A stretch of DNA of 64,000 nt from Pontiellaceae bacterium B12227 (lineage in GTDB: Bacteria > Verrucomicrobiota > Kiritimatiellia > Kiritimatiellales > Pontiellaceae). Shown here piece after piece: positions 34,395 to 42,818 of this stretch (position 1 is the stretch's first letter; every line of letters starts with the position of its first letter). The notes under the pieces were generated by a model that did no database searches, was not told the origin of the DNA, and worked only from the letters and a program-made list of their open reading frames with translations. The position numbers and the translations under genes are program-made. The stretch covers positions 1 to 64,000 of the forward strand of contig JAROAZ010000017.1 of the NCBI GenBank assembly GCA_029432775.1. Direction: 5' to 3'.

Positions 34395-35461
34395 TCCGCA
34401 ACCTTTCCTGTTTTTTATTGAGTATGATTTTGCTGACCTCCTGCTCCAAGCGCGAGCGCTCGGATCCCGATGACGAGGAATGGGCGGAAATCGAGGCGCT
34501 GGCCGATGATGCTGTAACGGTTCCAGGCATTGGAACCACGACAACCAATATGGTTCCAAGCTTTGGACATGTGGATGCAGGGGAGTTTGATCCCTTTATT
34601 CAGCGGCTCGCCGCCATGAAAAGTGTCGTGCGTACTAGCGGTCAGACGCTGCTGACCGGTGAGCGCCTGGTACTGGATCATGATCTGCGCTATGTGCGTA
34701 TGGAGCAGCATGTTGTGGTAGAGGATGACCAGGGCGTTCTAACCACAGAGAGTCTGATCGGTCGTTTTTCCGTTTCGAACGAAGTGGAGTTTGTGGAGGC
34801 TTCCGGTGGGGTGGATCTGGTGAGCAGCAATCGGACGGCATCGGCACATCAGGCCATCTATAACTATCGGAGCGGCTTTGTGCAGCTCGAGGGGCAAGCC
34901 GCGGCCTCGGATGGCGGCAACCGCCTTTCGGGCGAGCGGATTCAGCTTTGGATTAAAGGCGACCGTAAAATGATCTGTGAGCCCAATGCGCTTCTGGAGA
35001 TTTCTGAAACCTCCGGTCTAGAGCTGGAAGGGGTGGGCGGGACCTCTGCAGAAAAGACGGAAGTACGTGGGGATCGAGTGGTTTATGACGAATCCAAGGG
35101 CATGGCGGAGTTAATCGGTAATGTGCGTGTTCGGGATCCAAGGGCGGCATTAAACTGCGAAAATATACGTATTTATCTGAAAGATGATAACGAAATTGAT
35201 TGGATAGAAGCCTCCGGCGAGGTAATAATTCAATCCGATGAGACGAAAGCATTGGCACAGCGTGCAACATATGAAGCAGAAGAGGGGAAATTTGCACTTG
35301 AAGGTGAATCGATGATTAAACAAGGGCCGCATGTGTTGACCGGAGACCGTATTCTTTTCTGGCATGAAACGCAGCGCATGGTGTGCGAACCGAATGCCCG
35401 TGCGCTTTTGCATATCCCGGATGATATCAAAGCAAAATTCCTGAAAGATTTAGACGAGTAG
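34391..35461 (+). CDS. LptA/OstA-like lipoprotein
   Basis: 356 aa with a GTG start overlapping the previous stop. The lipobox L-L-T-S-C at about residues 14-18 makes it a lipoprotein, unlike soluble LptA. Three beta-rich OstA-type repeats follow (L-L-T-G-E-R-L-V-L-D...Y-V-R-M-E-Q-H-V-V-V-E-D near 90; V-R-G-D-R-V-V-Y-D-E-S-K-G-M-A-E-L-I-G-N-V-R-V near 220; L-A-Q-R-A-T-Y-E-A-E-E-G-K-F-A-L-E-G near 290), each resembling the LptA pattern of a variable or masked base strand and a V-x-G strand. It would form the periplasmic bridge for LPS. Palindrome sites lie at 34521 and, imperfect, at 34554. Confidence 0.75.
   Translation: MIRNLSCFLLSMILLTSCSKRERSDPDDEEWAEIEALADDAVTVPGIGTTTTNMVPSFGHVDAGEFDPFIQRLAAMKSVVRTSGQTLLTGERLVLDHDLRYVRMEQHVVVEDDQGVLTTESLIGRFSVSNEVEFVEASGGVDLVSSNRTASAHQAIYNYRSGFVQLEGQAAASDGGNRLSGERIQLWIKGDRKMICEPNALLEISETSGLELEGVGGTSAEKTEVRGDRVVYDESKGMAELIGNVRVRDPRAALNCENIRIYLKDDNEIDWIEASGEVIIQSDETKALAQRATYEAEEGKFALEGESMIKQGPHVLTGDRILFWHETQRMVCEPNARALLHIPDDIKAKFLKDLDE
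34521..34535. repeat. 15-bp palindrome site inside the lptA-like gene
   Basis: TTCCAGGCATTGGAA, in frame as V-P-G-I-G. Thirty-three bases on, TTCCAAGCTTTGGAC (34554) has one wrong base and reads V-P-S-F-G. Confidence 0.85.
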
Positions 35462-36199
35462 ATGGCTGCAGAAGAAACTTATCTGATCCAGACTGAAAAG
35501 CTGGTGAAAGCATATAAAGGCCGCAAGGTCGTTCGTGAAGTTGAAATCAAGGTGAAAGCCGGTGAGATTGTCGGTCTGCTGGGGCCTAACGGCGCCGGCA
35601 AAACCACCAGTTTCTACATGATTGTGGGTTTGGTTAAACCAACGAGTGGAAAAGTCTTTTTTAACGGGAAGAATGTGACCAATACTCCAATGTTTAAACG
35701 GGCTCGAATGGGAATGGGCTATCTGTCGCAGGAACCGTCGATTTTTCGTAAACTGACGGTTCGGGAAAACGTGCTGTCGATTCTGGAAACGCTTCCAATG
35801 TCTGGAAAAGAGCGCAAGCAGCGCCTGGATCAGCTGCTCGACGATCTGAAAATTACCAAGCTGGCAAATCAGAAGGCCTACACACTGTCTGGAGGAGAGC
35901 GCCGCCGTTTGGAAATTGCACGCTCTTTAGTGACCAATCCCGATATTATTCTGCTGGACGAGCCGTTCAGCGGGGTGGATCCATTGGCGGTGAACGATGT
36001 GCAGGATATTGTCCGCGATCTGCGGGATAAAGGATTGGGCGTTTTGATTACCGACCACAACGTGCGGGAAACACTCGCTGTGGTGGACCGGGCCTATCTG
36101 CTGTGCGATGGCCAGGTGCTGAGCGAAGGAAACAGTGAATTTTTAGTTAATGACGAGGTGAGCCGTGAACTCTATCTGGGTCCGCGGTTCAGTATGTAA
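35462..36199 (+). CDS. lptB: LPS export ABC transporter ATPase LptB
   Basis: 245 aa. G-P-N-G-A-G-K-T-T-S-F-Y-M-I-V-G-L is Walker A, Y-L-S-Q-E-P-S-I-F-R-K-L-T-V the Q-loop region, L-S-G-G-E-R-R-R-L-E-I-A-R-S-L the signature and I-I-L-L-D-E-P-F-S-G-V-D-P Walker B. These are the LptB forms rather than those of LivG-like amino-acid transporters. It powers extraction of LPS from the inner membrane by LptFG, which are not in this window. The ATG directly follows the lptA-like stop codon, so the two are probably translationally coupled. It contains a palindrome site at 35794. Confidence 0.95.
   Translation: MAAEETYLIQTEKLVKAYKGRKVVREVEIKVKAGEIVGLLGPNGAGKTTSFYMIVGLVKPTSGKVFFNGKNVTNTPMFKRARMGMGYLSQEPSIFRKLTVRENVLSILETLPMSGKERKQRLDQLLDDLKITKLANQKAYTLSGGERRRLEIARSLVTNPDIILLDEPFSGVDPLAVNDVQDIVRDLRDKGLGVLITDHNVRETLAVVDRAYLLCDGQVLSEGNSEFLVNDEVSRELYLGPRFSM
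35794..35808. repeat. 15-bp palindrome site inside lptB
   Basis: TTCCAATGTCTGGAA, in frame as L-P-M-S-G-K. Confidence 0.9.
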
Positions 36200-36220
36200 C
36201 CCAACCGAAAGGAGCAAGCC

Positions 36221-36517
36221 ATGCAAGTAAGCATCACAGGACGGCATGTTAATGTAACAGACAATGTTAAAGCTCACGTTGAAGATAAGCTTGAGCGGTG
36301 TCTGGGCGTGTTCCCTCGAATAGAAAGTGTTCGCGTGATTCTGGAAGAAGAAAATCGTGATCAGGTATCGGAAATCATTATTCAGGGTTCGAATCACATT
36401 CGTGTCACTGCGAAGGAAAGTTCAGAAAACCTATACGATGCGATCGACCGCTCCATCGAGCATGCCGAACGTCAGATGCGCAAACAGCGCGATAAAATTC
36501 AGGATCATCACAAGTAA
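36221..36517 (+). CDS. hpf: Ribosome hibernation-promoting factor (short form)
   Basis: 98 aa, the short HPF/YfiA type without the C-terminal dimerisation domain. Q-V-S-I-T-G-R-H-V-N-V-T-D-N-V-K-A-H-V-E-D-K-L opens the fold and the end is H-A-E-R-Q-M-R-K-Q-R-D-K. Such proteins bind the 30S decoding centre and idle ribosomes in slow growth. AAAGGAG lies five to six bases before the ATG. In proteobacteria hpf follows rpoN behind lptB. Here it follows lptB by 21 bp with no rpoN, and leads into hprK and ptsH. Confidence 0.93.
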   Translation: MQVSITGRHVNVTDNVKAHVEDKLERCLGVFPRIESVRVILEEENRDQVSEIIIQGSNHIRVTAKESSENLYDAIDRSIEHAERQMRKQRDKIQDHHK

Positions 36518-36542
36518 ACAACTGCATCTCAGGAGGTGAATT

Positions 36543-37481
36543 GTGCCAATAACCGTTAATACATTGTGGAAAGAGGGTTCGGAGACGCTTTCGCTGAGCA
36601 TTGTTGCCGGCGAACAGTATCTGGATCGAAAACTTCCGGAAACCACCATGAACCGTCCAGGTCTGGCGTTGACTGGATTTTTTCAGTATTTTGCGAACCA
36701 GCGCCTGCAGATTTTCGGATTGGCTGAATTCACCTACCTGAAGAGCCTTCCTCAGAAAGAAAAGATGAAGCGTCTGGAAGAGCTGTTTGAACAGCAGATT
36801 CCGGGCATCGTGATCACCCGTAACCGTAAGGCGCCGAAAGAAATTCTGGATCTGGCAGAGGAATATAACGTTCCTGTGCTGCGGACGCCTATGGTGACCA
36901 TGAACTTTGTAAACGAATGTACAGTCATTCTGGAAAAGCTCACGGCACCTCAGGAACGCATTCAGGGAACCTGTATGGAGCTCATGGGGATCGGTGTGCT
37001 GTTGCGCGGGGATCCGGGTATTGGAAAAAGTGAAACGGCTCTTTCGCTGATTGAGCGGGGCTACAGCCTGGTTTCTGATGATGTCACCGAGGTGCGCCGA
37101 ACCAGTCGAGGTGGGCTGGTTTGCTGGGCCAATGAGGTCACGCGCTATCATATGGAAATTCGCGGCCTGGGCATTATTCATGTGCCGAGCCTGTTCGGTG
37201 TTGCAGCCATTCGTCGTCAGACCGAATTGGATCTGGTGATTGACCTGAAGCAGCCGACCGGAAATGAAGACCGCACCGGAGTTCATCCGGACGTGGTCGA
37301 AATTATGGGGGTTGAAGTGCCGTGTATTACGCTGCCGGTCCGCTCGGGCCGTGATATGGCAAATATTGTTGAGGTAGCCGCATTGAATCAGAAGCTCAAA
37401 GAGCTGGGGCACGATGCTGCAAAAGAACTGGATGACAAAATTATTACCCGACTGACGAAAGGGCGGGTGCGCAATGGCTGA
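36543..37481 (+). CDS. hprK: HPr kinase/phosphorylase
   Basis: 312 aa from a GTG with CAGGAGGTG upstream. It phosphorylates HPr on its regulatory serine and removes that phosphate, in response to metabolite levels. The N-terminal domain (about 1-130) is followed by Walker A G-D-P-G-I-G-K-S-E-T-A (about 155-165), the D-D of S-L-V-S-D-D, and the HprK signature E-I-R-G-L-G-I-I-H-V-P-S-L-F-G. The C-terminus overlaps ptsH by 8 bp. With HPr and enzyme I but no sugar-specific enzyme II in the window, the set fits a regulatory, transport-free PTS. Confidence 0.95.
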   Translation: MPITVNTLWKEGSETLSLSIVAGEQYLDRKLPETTMNRPGLALTGFFQYFANQRLQIFGLAEFTYLKSLPQKEKMKRLEELFEQQIPGIVITRNRKAPKEILDLAEEYNVPVLRTPMVTMNFVNECTVILEKLTAPQERIQGTCMELMGIGVLLRGDPGIGKSETALSLIERGYSLVSDDVTEVRRTSRGGLVCWANEVTRYHMEIRGLGIIHVPSLFGVAAIRRQTELDLVIDLKQPTGNEDRTGVHPDVVEIMGVEVPCITLPVRSGRDMANIVEVAALNQKLKELGHDAAKELDDKIITRLTKGRVRNG

Positions 37482-37752
37482 GGAAACCCTGGTTAAAAAA
37501 TTTAAAGTGCTTAATGAATATGGCATTCATGCCCGGCCGGCCGCCCTTCTTGTGAAGGCTGCGGGCAAGTTTGAATGTGATATTTTCATTGAAAAAGATG
37601 GCAATAAAGTATCGTGCAAGAGCATCATGGGCTTGATGACGATCGAAGGCTATCCCGGTTGCACAATGACAGTGACGACATCGGGTGAAGATGCCCGGGA
37701 AGCGATGGATGAGATCGAGGAGTTATTCGTTAATAAATTCGGTGAGGACTAG
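37474..37752 (+). CDS. ptsH: Phosphocarrier protein HPr
   Basis: 92 aa. Y-G-I-H-A-R-P-A-A-L-L-V holds the histidine phosphorylated by enzyme I, and K-V-S-C-K-S-I-M-G-L-M the serine used by HPr kinase (the hydrophobic I-M-G-L-M patch is its docking site). Both regulatory residues are present, so cross-talk between the two phosphorylations is possible. It overlaps hprK and is 5 bp ahead of ptsI. Confidence 0.95.
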   Translation: MAEETLVKKFKVLNEYGIHARPAALLVKAAGKFECDIFIEKDGNKVSCKSIMGLMTIEGYPGCTMTVTTSGEDAREAMDEIEELFVNKFGED

Positions 37753-37757
37753 TTCCG

Positions 37758-39533
37758 GTGGCTGTGCAGCAATCTAAAAGCGAAATTGCCTTGAAGGGGA
37801 TCGGCGTATCCCCGGGCATCGCGGTGTTTAAATCCCAGTTGCTGACCCCTCACTCCGACAGAGCCGTCCAACGCTCGATTTCCAAAGATGAGATCCCGTT
37901 TGAGATTGCCCGTTTTGAAGAAGCTCTGATTGCAACCCACGATCAGATTAAACATATTCAAAAGCAGGTTGCCGAAGTGCTTGGCGATGAGCATGCGAGT
38001 ATCTTCGACGCGCATATTCTGGTCGTTGATGACCGTACGTTCATCGAAGACGTTATTCGAACCATCCAGAGCGACCTGATTAATGTGGAGCCGGTTCTCC
38101 AGGCCGTTGCCAATCGATATGCAGATATGCTGGCGAAGGTGCAGGATTCTTACCTGTCTGAGCGCGCGGCTGATATTCGTGATGTAACCAAGCGCATCAT
38201 GGCGAATCTTGCCGGCGAAACGCTTGATCAGATGAAGCAGATCAAAGAGCCGTGTATTGTTGTGGCTCACGACCTTTCCCCATCGGATACTGCCAGTATT
38301 AATAAAGAAATGGTGAAGGCCTTCATCACCGACCTGGGAAGCTCCACCTCCCATACAGCCATCATGGCCAAAGCGCTGGAAGTGCCGGCTGTGGTCGGTC
38401 TGCACAACATCACGGCGGTTATAAACTCCGGAGATCCGGTGCTGATCGACGGAGCAAAAGGGCTGGTTTTTGTCAATCCAACGGAGTCCCGGCTGGAAGA
38501 ATATCGCAAACGGGCTGCCGAGCAGGAACTGATTCTCACCGAACTGGAAACGCTTCGTGATAAACTGCCGGAAACCAAAGACGGCTATATGGTGCCGATC
38601 ACGGCCAATATTGAACTCCTTGAGGAACTGGAAGGTGTTGATGCACGCGGTGCGAAAGGGATTGGGCTTTTTCGTACAGAATTTCTATTCCTCGGATCTG
38701 AATCGCTGCCGGGAGAGCAGGAGCAATATGAAGCTTATGTGCGGGCGGCGGAAAGCCAGTATCCGTCTCCGGTTGTAATTCGGACGCTGGATCTCGGAGC
38801 AGACAAGCTGCCGACCGGATTCGAAAATCCGGATGAAATGAATCCGTTTCTTGGAGATCGGGCCATTCGTCTGTGCCTTTCGCATCCCGACCTGTTTAAA
38901 ACACAGTTGCGCGCCATTCTTCGCGCCAGCGTGCATGATAATATCCGGGTCATGTATCCAATGGTTTCCTGTGTGCAGGAGGTGATGGATGCGAATACAC
39001 TTTTGCGACAGTGCATGATGGAGCTGAGTAAAGAGGGGTTGCCTTTTAATCAGGATATTCCGATCGGAACCATGATTGAGGTGCCATCAGCCGCCTTGAT
39101 TGCGGACATTATTGCACCTCACGTTAGTTTTTTCAGTCTGGGTACCAACGACCTGATCCAATACACCATGGCAGTGGATCGGGGGAATGAAAATGTGGCC
39201 CATCTTTATAATCCGACGCATATGGCAATCGTCCGGTTGATCGATTATGTCGTTAAGGTAAGCCACAAGTTTGGCTTGTGGACCTGTGTATGCGGTCAGA
39301 TGGCCTCTTCGCCGCAGTTGGTTCCGCTGTTGATCGGCTTGGGGGTGGATGAACTCTCCGTAAGTCCTTCGCAGGCTCCGGTAATTAAAGATGTCATCCG
39401 TAAGCTCTACTATTCCGATGCGGTAGAGCTTGCTCACAAAGCATTGAATTCTTCATCGGCCGGGCATGTTGAACAACTCTGTCACGATCTCATCAAAAAA
39501 ATCGCGCCGGAAGTACTCGAAATTTCAGAGTAA
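37758..39533 (+). CDS. ptsI: PEP-protein phosphotransferase (PTS enzyme I)
   Basis: 591 aa with a GTG start. It moves phosphate from PEP to HPr. The N-terminal HPr-binding domain is followed by the swivelling His domain with L-G-S-S-T-S-H-T-A-I-M-A-K (active histidine) and the PEP barrel with G-I-G-L-F-R-T-E-F-L-F and L-G-T-N-D-L-I-Q-Y-T-M-A-V-D-R. All catalytic blocks are present and the length is that of ordinary enzyme I without GAF or enzyme II fusions. Its last 52 bp overlap the convergent membrane-peptidase gene. Confidence 0.95.
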   Translation: MAVQQSKSEIALKGIGVSPGIAVFKSQLLTPHSDRAVQRSISKDEIPFEIARFEEALIATHDQIKHIQKQVAEVLGDEHASIFDAHILVVDDRTFIEDVIRTIQSDLINVEPVLQAVANRYADMLAKVQDSYLSERAADIRDVTKRIMANLAGETLDQMKQIKEPCIVVAHDLSPSDTASINKEMVKAFITDLGSSTSHTAIMAKALEVPAVVGLHNITAVINSGDPVLIDGAKGLVFVNPTESRLEEYRKRAAEQELILTELETLRDKLPETKDGYMVPITANIELLEELEGVDARGAKGIGLFRTEFLFLGSESLPGEQEQYEAYVRAAESQYPSPVVIRTLDLGADKLPTGFENPDEMNPFLGDRAIRLCLSHPDLFKTQLRAILRASVHDNIRVMYPMVSCVQEVMDANTLLRQCMMELSKEGLPFNQDIPIGTMIEVPSAALIADIIAPHVSFFSLGTNDLIQYTMAVDRGNENVAHLYNPTHMAIVRLIDYVVKVSHKFGLWTCVCGQMASSPQLVPLLIGLGVDELSVSPSQAPVIKDVIRKLYYSDAVELAHKALNSSSAGHVEQLCHDLIKKIAPEVLEISE

Positions 39534-40261
39534 GCAGTGGTCTCGTTTTGACCGGAACGCAGCGCATGAAGACCCTCGCTAACCTGATCGTATAAAAACA
39601 GGATATAAGACCACGTGAGGGTATAGACCGTGGAAATTTCCTGTCCGAGCTGCTGACCGAATGCATCCATTTCCGGAGCTCCGATCAGGACCATCCATAG
39701 GCCGATCACCAGTATGTTCACCCCGTAAATAATCACGTGTGAAAAGATTCGTCCGTGTTCCTGCACATCGGGCTGATGCTCCGCCAGCATGCTGATGGTG
39801 AAGGTTATATGAAACGACCAGGTCAGTCCCACACCTGCCAGCCACCAGATTCGATAGGGTGCGAGGTCGAACTTCAGGCCGAGCAGGTAATACACGGCAA
39901 TCAGAATCACCGTGTAGAATGGAAAGAAATAGGGGGAGAGTGTGATTAGGAAGTTGGTTTTTGAAAGCTCAACATGACCGCCGGATTTCCCGACTTTCAT
40001 TTTACCAACGCGCCCGCCCATCATGAGCGCCCAAAGCGCATGGGTCAGTTCATGTCCCAGCACATAGGTGCGGACCGGGCGGGGCAGCAGGAAAAAAATG
40101 ACGACCCAGATGAGAAAACCAATCGGCAGGGCCCAGGCCTCCATGTGGGTGGAGAGTTCAGTTGTAACCGTTTGGTTGTAGAGTTGATAAACGGCAACGG
40201 ATATCGCCCAGCAGAGCGGTATCAGGCCAAGGCCGATCAGCATCTTGATGAATTTCCACAT
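39482..40261 (-). CDS. M50-like membrane metalloprotease candidate
   Basis: 259 aa from the ATG at 40261 (M-W-K-F-I-K-M-L-I-G); ATGs at 40276 and 40309 would add 5 or 16 residues, the longest reading through palindrome sequence, and none has a good ribosome site. About six hydrophobic segments are visible. V-L-G-H-E-L-T-H-A-L lies after the second and gives an H-E-x-x-H zinc motif in a membrane setting, as in site-2-type peptidases. The usual second motif (N-x-x-P-x-x-x-L-D-G) is not seen, so it may be a divergent or inactive member. It lies just downstream of the cytochrome gene on the same strand. Its 3' end overlaps ptsI by 52 bp. Confidence 0.6.
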   Translation of the reverse strand: MWKFIKMLIGLGLIPLCWAISVAVYQLYNQTVTTELSTHMEAWALPIGFLIWVVIFFLLPRPVRTYVLGHELTHALWALMMGGRVGKMKVGKSGGHVELSKTNFLITLSPYFFPFYTVILIAVYYLLGLKFDLAPYRIWWLAGVGLTWSFHITFTISMLAEHQPDVQEHGRIFSHVIIYGVNILVIGLWMVLIGAPEMDAFGQQLGQEISTVYTLTWSYILFLYDQVSEGLHALRSGQNETTAYSEISSTSGAIFLMRS

Positions 40262-40276
40262 GGCCGATAAAACCAT

Positions 40277-40291
40277 TTCCAACGATTGGAA
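40277..40291. repeat. 15-bp palindrome site, paired
   Basis: TTCCAACGATTGGAA between the membrane-peptidase and cytochrome genes. An imperfect copy (TTCCAATCATGGGAA) follows at 40300-40314, 23 bp apart start to start. Confidence 0.9.
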
Positions 40292-40317
40292 GCAACGGCT
40301 TCCAATCATGGGAAAAA

Positions 40318-42696
40318 CTACTGAGCTGCGCGGAGGCGGCGCTCCTGATTCGAGGCATAGCGTTTGGCATCCATGGGCAGGCGCTGGTCCAGTTTAGCCT
40401 TTTTATAGACCGCCATTGCTTCTGAAATCCGGCCCTCACGCTCCATTCCGCCGGCCAGGTTGAAATAGGCCTCCGCCGACGCCCGGTCGGTGTCGATGAT
40501 GCGCAGCAGCATCGGTTCAGCCTCCGCCATGCGTCCGTTCTGCTGCAGGAAGTAGATATAGGTTGAGGTATAGTTCCAGTTCTCGGGAACCAGAAATGCG
40601 GCTTTTTCCAACCATTGGAAACCTTCGCGGCTGTTTTTCCGTGCGAGCAGGATGCCCAGATTATAGGCCGCCTGCGGCATTTCGGGGTCGGTTTTAAGTG
40701 CCGTCTTCAGGTGTCTTTCGGCATCGTCGTTATTGCCGAACTCGGCGTCGAGCAGGGCCATGTTGAAGTTAACCATCGCGCTCTCCGGTTCAACCTTCAG
40801 CGCCCGTTCCAGCATGGCATAGGCATTCGTGCTGTCACCGGACCGCGCGTGCACCATGGAGGCATTGATCATGGGCTGAATGACATCGTCGCGCAGATCG
40901 AGCGATTTGTTATAAGCCGCGAGCGATTCCTGCGGTTTGCCGATGCGGTCATAGTAAATGCCCTGGTTGTAATGGGTTGACCAGCGGTCGGGGAAGATGA
41001 TGAGCGAGTTCCAGTATTCAGCATGGGCCTTTTCATAGGCGGTCTGCTCTTCTTTGGTATAGCCGGCAAGGTTGCGGGCCAGCAGAGCGCCGGCGGCGCG
41101 GATGCGCACGGTGCGGAACTTGTCGGAGCAAGCATTCAGCAGGCCGGTTGTCGACTCGACTGAATCATCGTACTGCAGCGAGGCGGCAGCGGTGGCGCGA
41201 ACCCACTCGTGTTTGTTTTCAAGCTGTTTGCGGATGGCCGGCCATTTTTCAGGGAAGGGGCAGTTGTTCAGCAGGCGAAGCATGGCAACGGCGGACGGGG
41301 AATCGCATTTGGGGTTGTCGAAATAGGCCAGAATTTCCGGCAGTTTTTCCCAGTCGCCCTCGCGGCAGAGCTGAATGATGCGACCCTGCTCGATAATCGG
41401 CTTGCCTGAATCTTCGCCAAACCACTCTTTCACATGTTTGTCGGCCCATTCGACATTGGCTTTATCGTGGCCGTTATAGTTGCCCATGATGGCATCCTGA
41501 TCGTGGTGGCAGAGGTTGCAGGCATTCGGCGAGCCGAATTCCAGTGTTGCGGCTGGAGAGGGCGGGCGGAAGGTGTGGTCGGAGCGCGACATAAAGGCCT
41601 GCGCCGTGGTCGGCATATGGCAATCCACGCACGTTACGCCGGCTTCGACTGAGTGGTGCGAATGCGCAAGAATGTCGTCCACGCGCTCCTGATGGCAGGG
41701 CAGACACGACTGGTTCGGATTATCCTTAAAGCGGAAGCGGCCGGATGAGGTGTGGCAGTGAATACACTCAAGCTGACCGGAAATAGCACACTGGTTGGCC
41801 ATCCAGCCGGTCTGTGTGTAGTTTTCGCCGAGGTCGCGTCCGTCGGGCCAGAAATCGCGATCTTCATAGGAGGTCAGGTCGTAGTGGTCGAAGTAGAGTT
41901 CGCCGGGGGTGAAGTCGCGCGTCAGGATGGTGCCTTTAGCATGGCACGGGCCACAGGTGGCATCGCGCTGGGCCATATCCAGATCTTCATGAAAGCGAAG
42001 CAGTTTCAGATCGACCAGTTCTTCGCCTTTTGCGGCGGCTTCTTCGGCCGCTTTCACGTGGGCTTCGGCCGGTCCGTGGCAGGTTTCGCAGTTGATGCCG
42101 GGTTCGTTCCAGGTGGTGGTGTAGGAGTCGTCTTCCGGATTATAGTTTTTTTCCAACTGACTGACGTGGCAGTCGTGGCAGGAGGTGTTGAAGGTGAGCT
42201 GGCGGTCGGTCCAGTGCAGAGCTTCGTCCTGCGGTTCGTCTTCATGGAAATTACGAACCATACTCCCGGCGGAATCGTACCATTCTCCCTGATGCACATA
42301 ATAGGCCACCGGGGCCACCTGAAGTTTTCCTTTGTCCATCGGAATCAGGAAATAGCGCACGTTCCGGCCGCCGAAGGAAAAGCGGATGCGCCAAGTGGTT
42401 TCCTGTCCGCAGGGCGAGGTGCCCCGCAGAATGCCGCCATGCTCATCGAATTCGACGATAAATTTTTCATCGTTCACCATAATCGGCTCGGTCATGGGCT
42501 CGAGGGTTTTGGTCAGCGAAACGCTGAAGGCCTCCATGGCTTTTCCGTGGTGTGAGGTGCTCCACAGTTCATAAAACCGCTCGTGGCAGACGATGCAGTC
42601 GGAGGAGCCGAGATATTCGCCCTGGTCGGTGAAGTCAATCGCCTGACTTCGGGCGCAAATGATCAGAAGGGTGGTGATGCAAATTATTTTTTTCAT
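40318..42696 (-). CDS. Octaheme c-type cytochrome with HEAT and TPR repeats
   Basis: 792 aa with a signal peptide (M-K-K-I-I-C-I-T-T-L-L-I-I-C-A-R-S-Q-A). Eight C-x-x-C-H heme sites begin at about C34, C173, C203, C248, C311, C331, C356 and C393. C-E-T-C-H-G-P-A-E-A-H and C-V-D-C-H-M-P are classic multiheme tetraheme-like blocks. After about residue 430 come HEAT-like repeats (V-R-A-T-A-A-A-S-L...V-R-I-R-A-A-G-A-L-L-A-R-N-L) and from about 580 TPR units (Y-N-Q-G-I-Y-Y-D-R-I-G-K-P-Q-E-S-L, Y-N-L-G-I-L-L-A-R-K-N). It is a periplasmic electron carrier or reductase combined with a protein-binding part. Substrate unknown. No cytochrome c maturation gene is in the window. Confidence 0.9.
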   Translation of the reverse strand: MKKIICITTLLIICARSQAIDFTDQGEYLGSSDCIVCHERFYELWSTSHHGKAMEAFSVSLTKTLEPMTEPIMVNDEKFIVEFDEHGGILRGTSPCGQETTWRIRFSFGGRNVRYFLIPMDKGKLQVAPVAYYVHQGEWYDSAGSMVRNFHEDEPQDEALHWTDRQLTFNTSCHDCHVSQLEKNYNPEDDSYTTTWNEPGINCETCHGPAEAHVKAAEEAAAKGEELVDLKLLRFHEDLDMAQRDATCGPCHAKGTILTRDFTPGELYFDHYDLTSYEDRDFWPDGRDLGENYTQTGWMANQCAISGQLECIHCHTSSGRFRFKDNPNQSCLPCHQERVDDILAHSHHSVEAGVTCVDCHMPTTAQAFMSRSDHTFRPPSPAATLEFGSPNACNLCHHDQDAIMGNYNGHDKANVEWADKHVKEWFGEDSGKPIIEQGRIIQLCREGDWEKLPEILAYFDNPKCDSPSAVAMLRLLNNCPFPEKWPAIRKQLENKHEWVRATAAASLQYDDSVESTTGLLNACSDKFRTVRIRAAGALLARNLAGYTKEEQTAYEKAHAEYWNSLIIFPDRWSTHYNQGIYYDRIGKPQESLAAYNKSLDLRDDVIQPMINASMVHARSGDSTNAYAMLERALKVEPESAMVNFNMALLDAEFGNNDDAERHLKTALKTDPEMPQAAYNLGILLARKNSREGFQWLEKAAFLVPENWNYTSTYIYFLQQNGRMAEAEPMLLRIIDTDRASAEAYFNLAGGMEREGRISEAMAVYKKAKLDQRLPMDAKRYASNQERRLRAAQ
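40606..40620. repeat. 15-bp palindrome site inside the cytochrome gene
   Basis: TTCCAACCATTGGAA, read on the minus strand as F-Q-W-L-E-K within the TPR part. Confidence 0.85.
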
Positions 42697-42818
42697 AGTG
42701 GATCCATTTAAAGGGTTGGTTTATACGATGTACAGCCCTTTCCTATGCTTGGTATAACTAATAGACGTGTGTTTTCGACTGGTTTTGACAGATTAAACCT
42801 ATTAAGTTCCTGCGCTTG

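Noticed and set aside
42785-42790. TTGACA as the -35 box of a promoter for the HAD phosphatase
   Set aside because: No -10 box is found at 16-18 bp spacing and the start codon lies too close.
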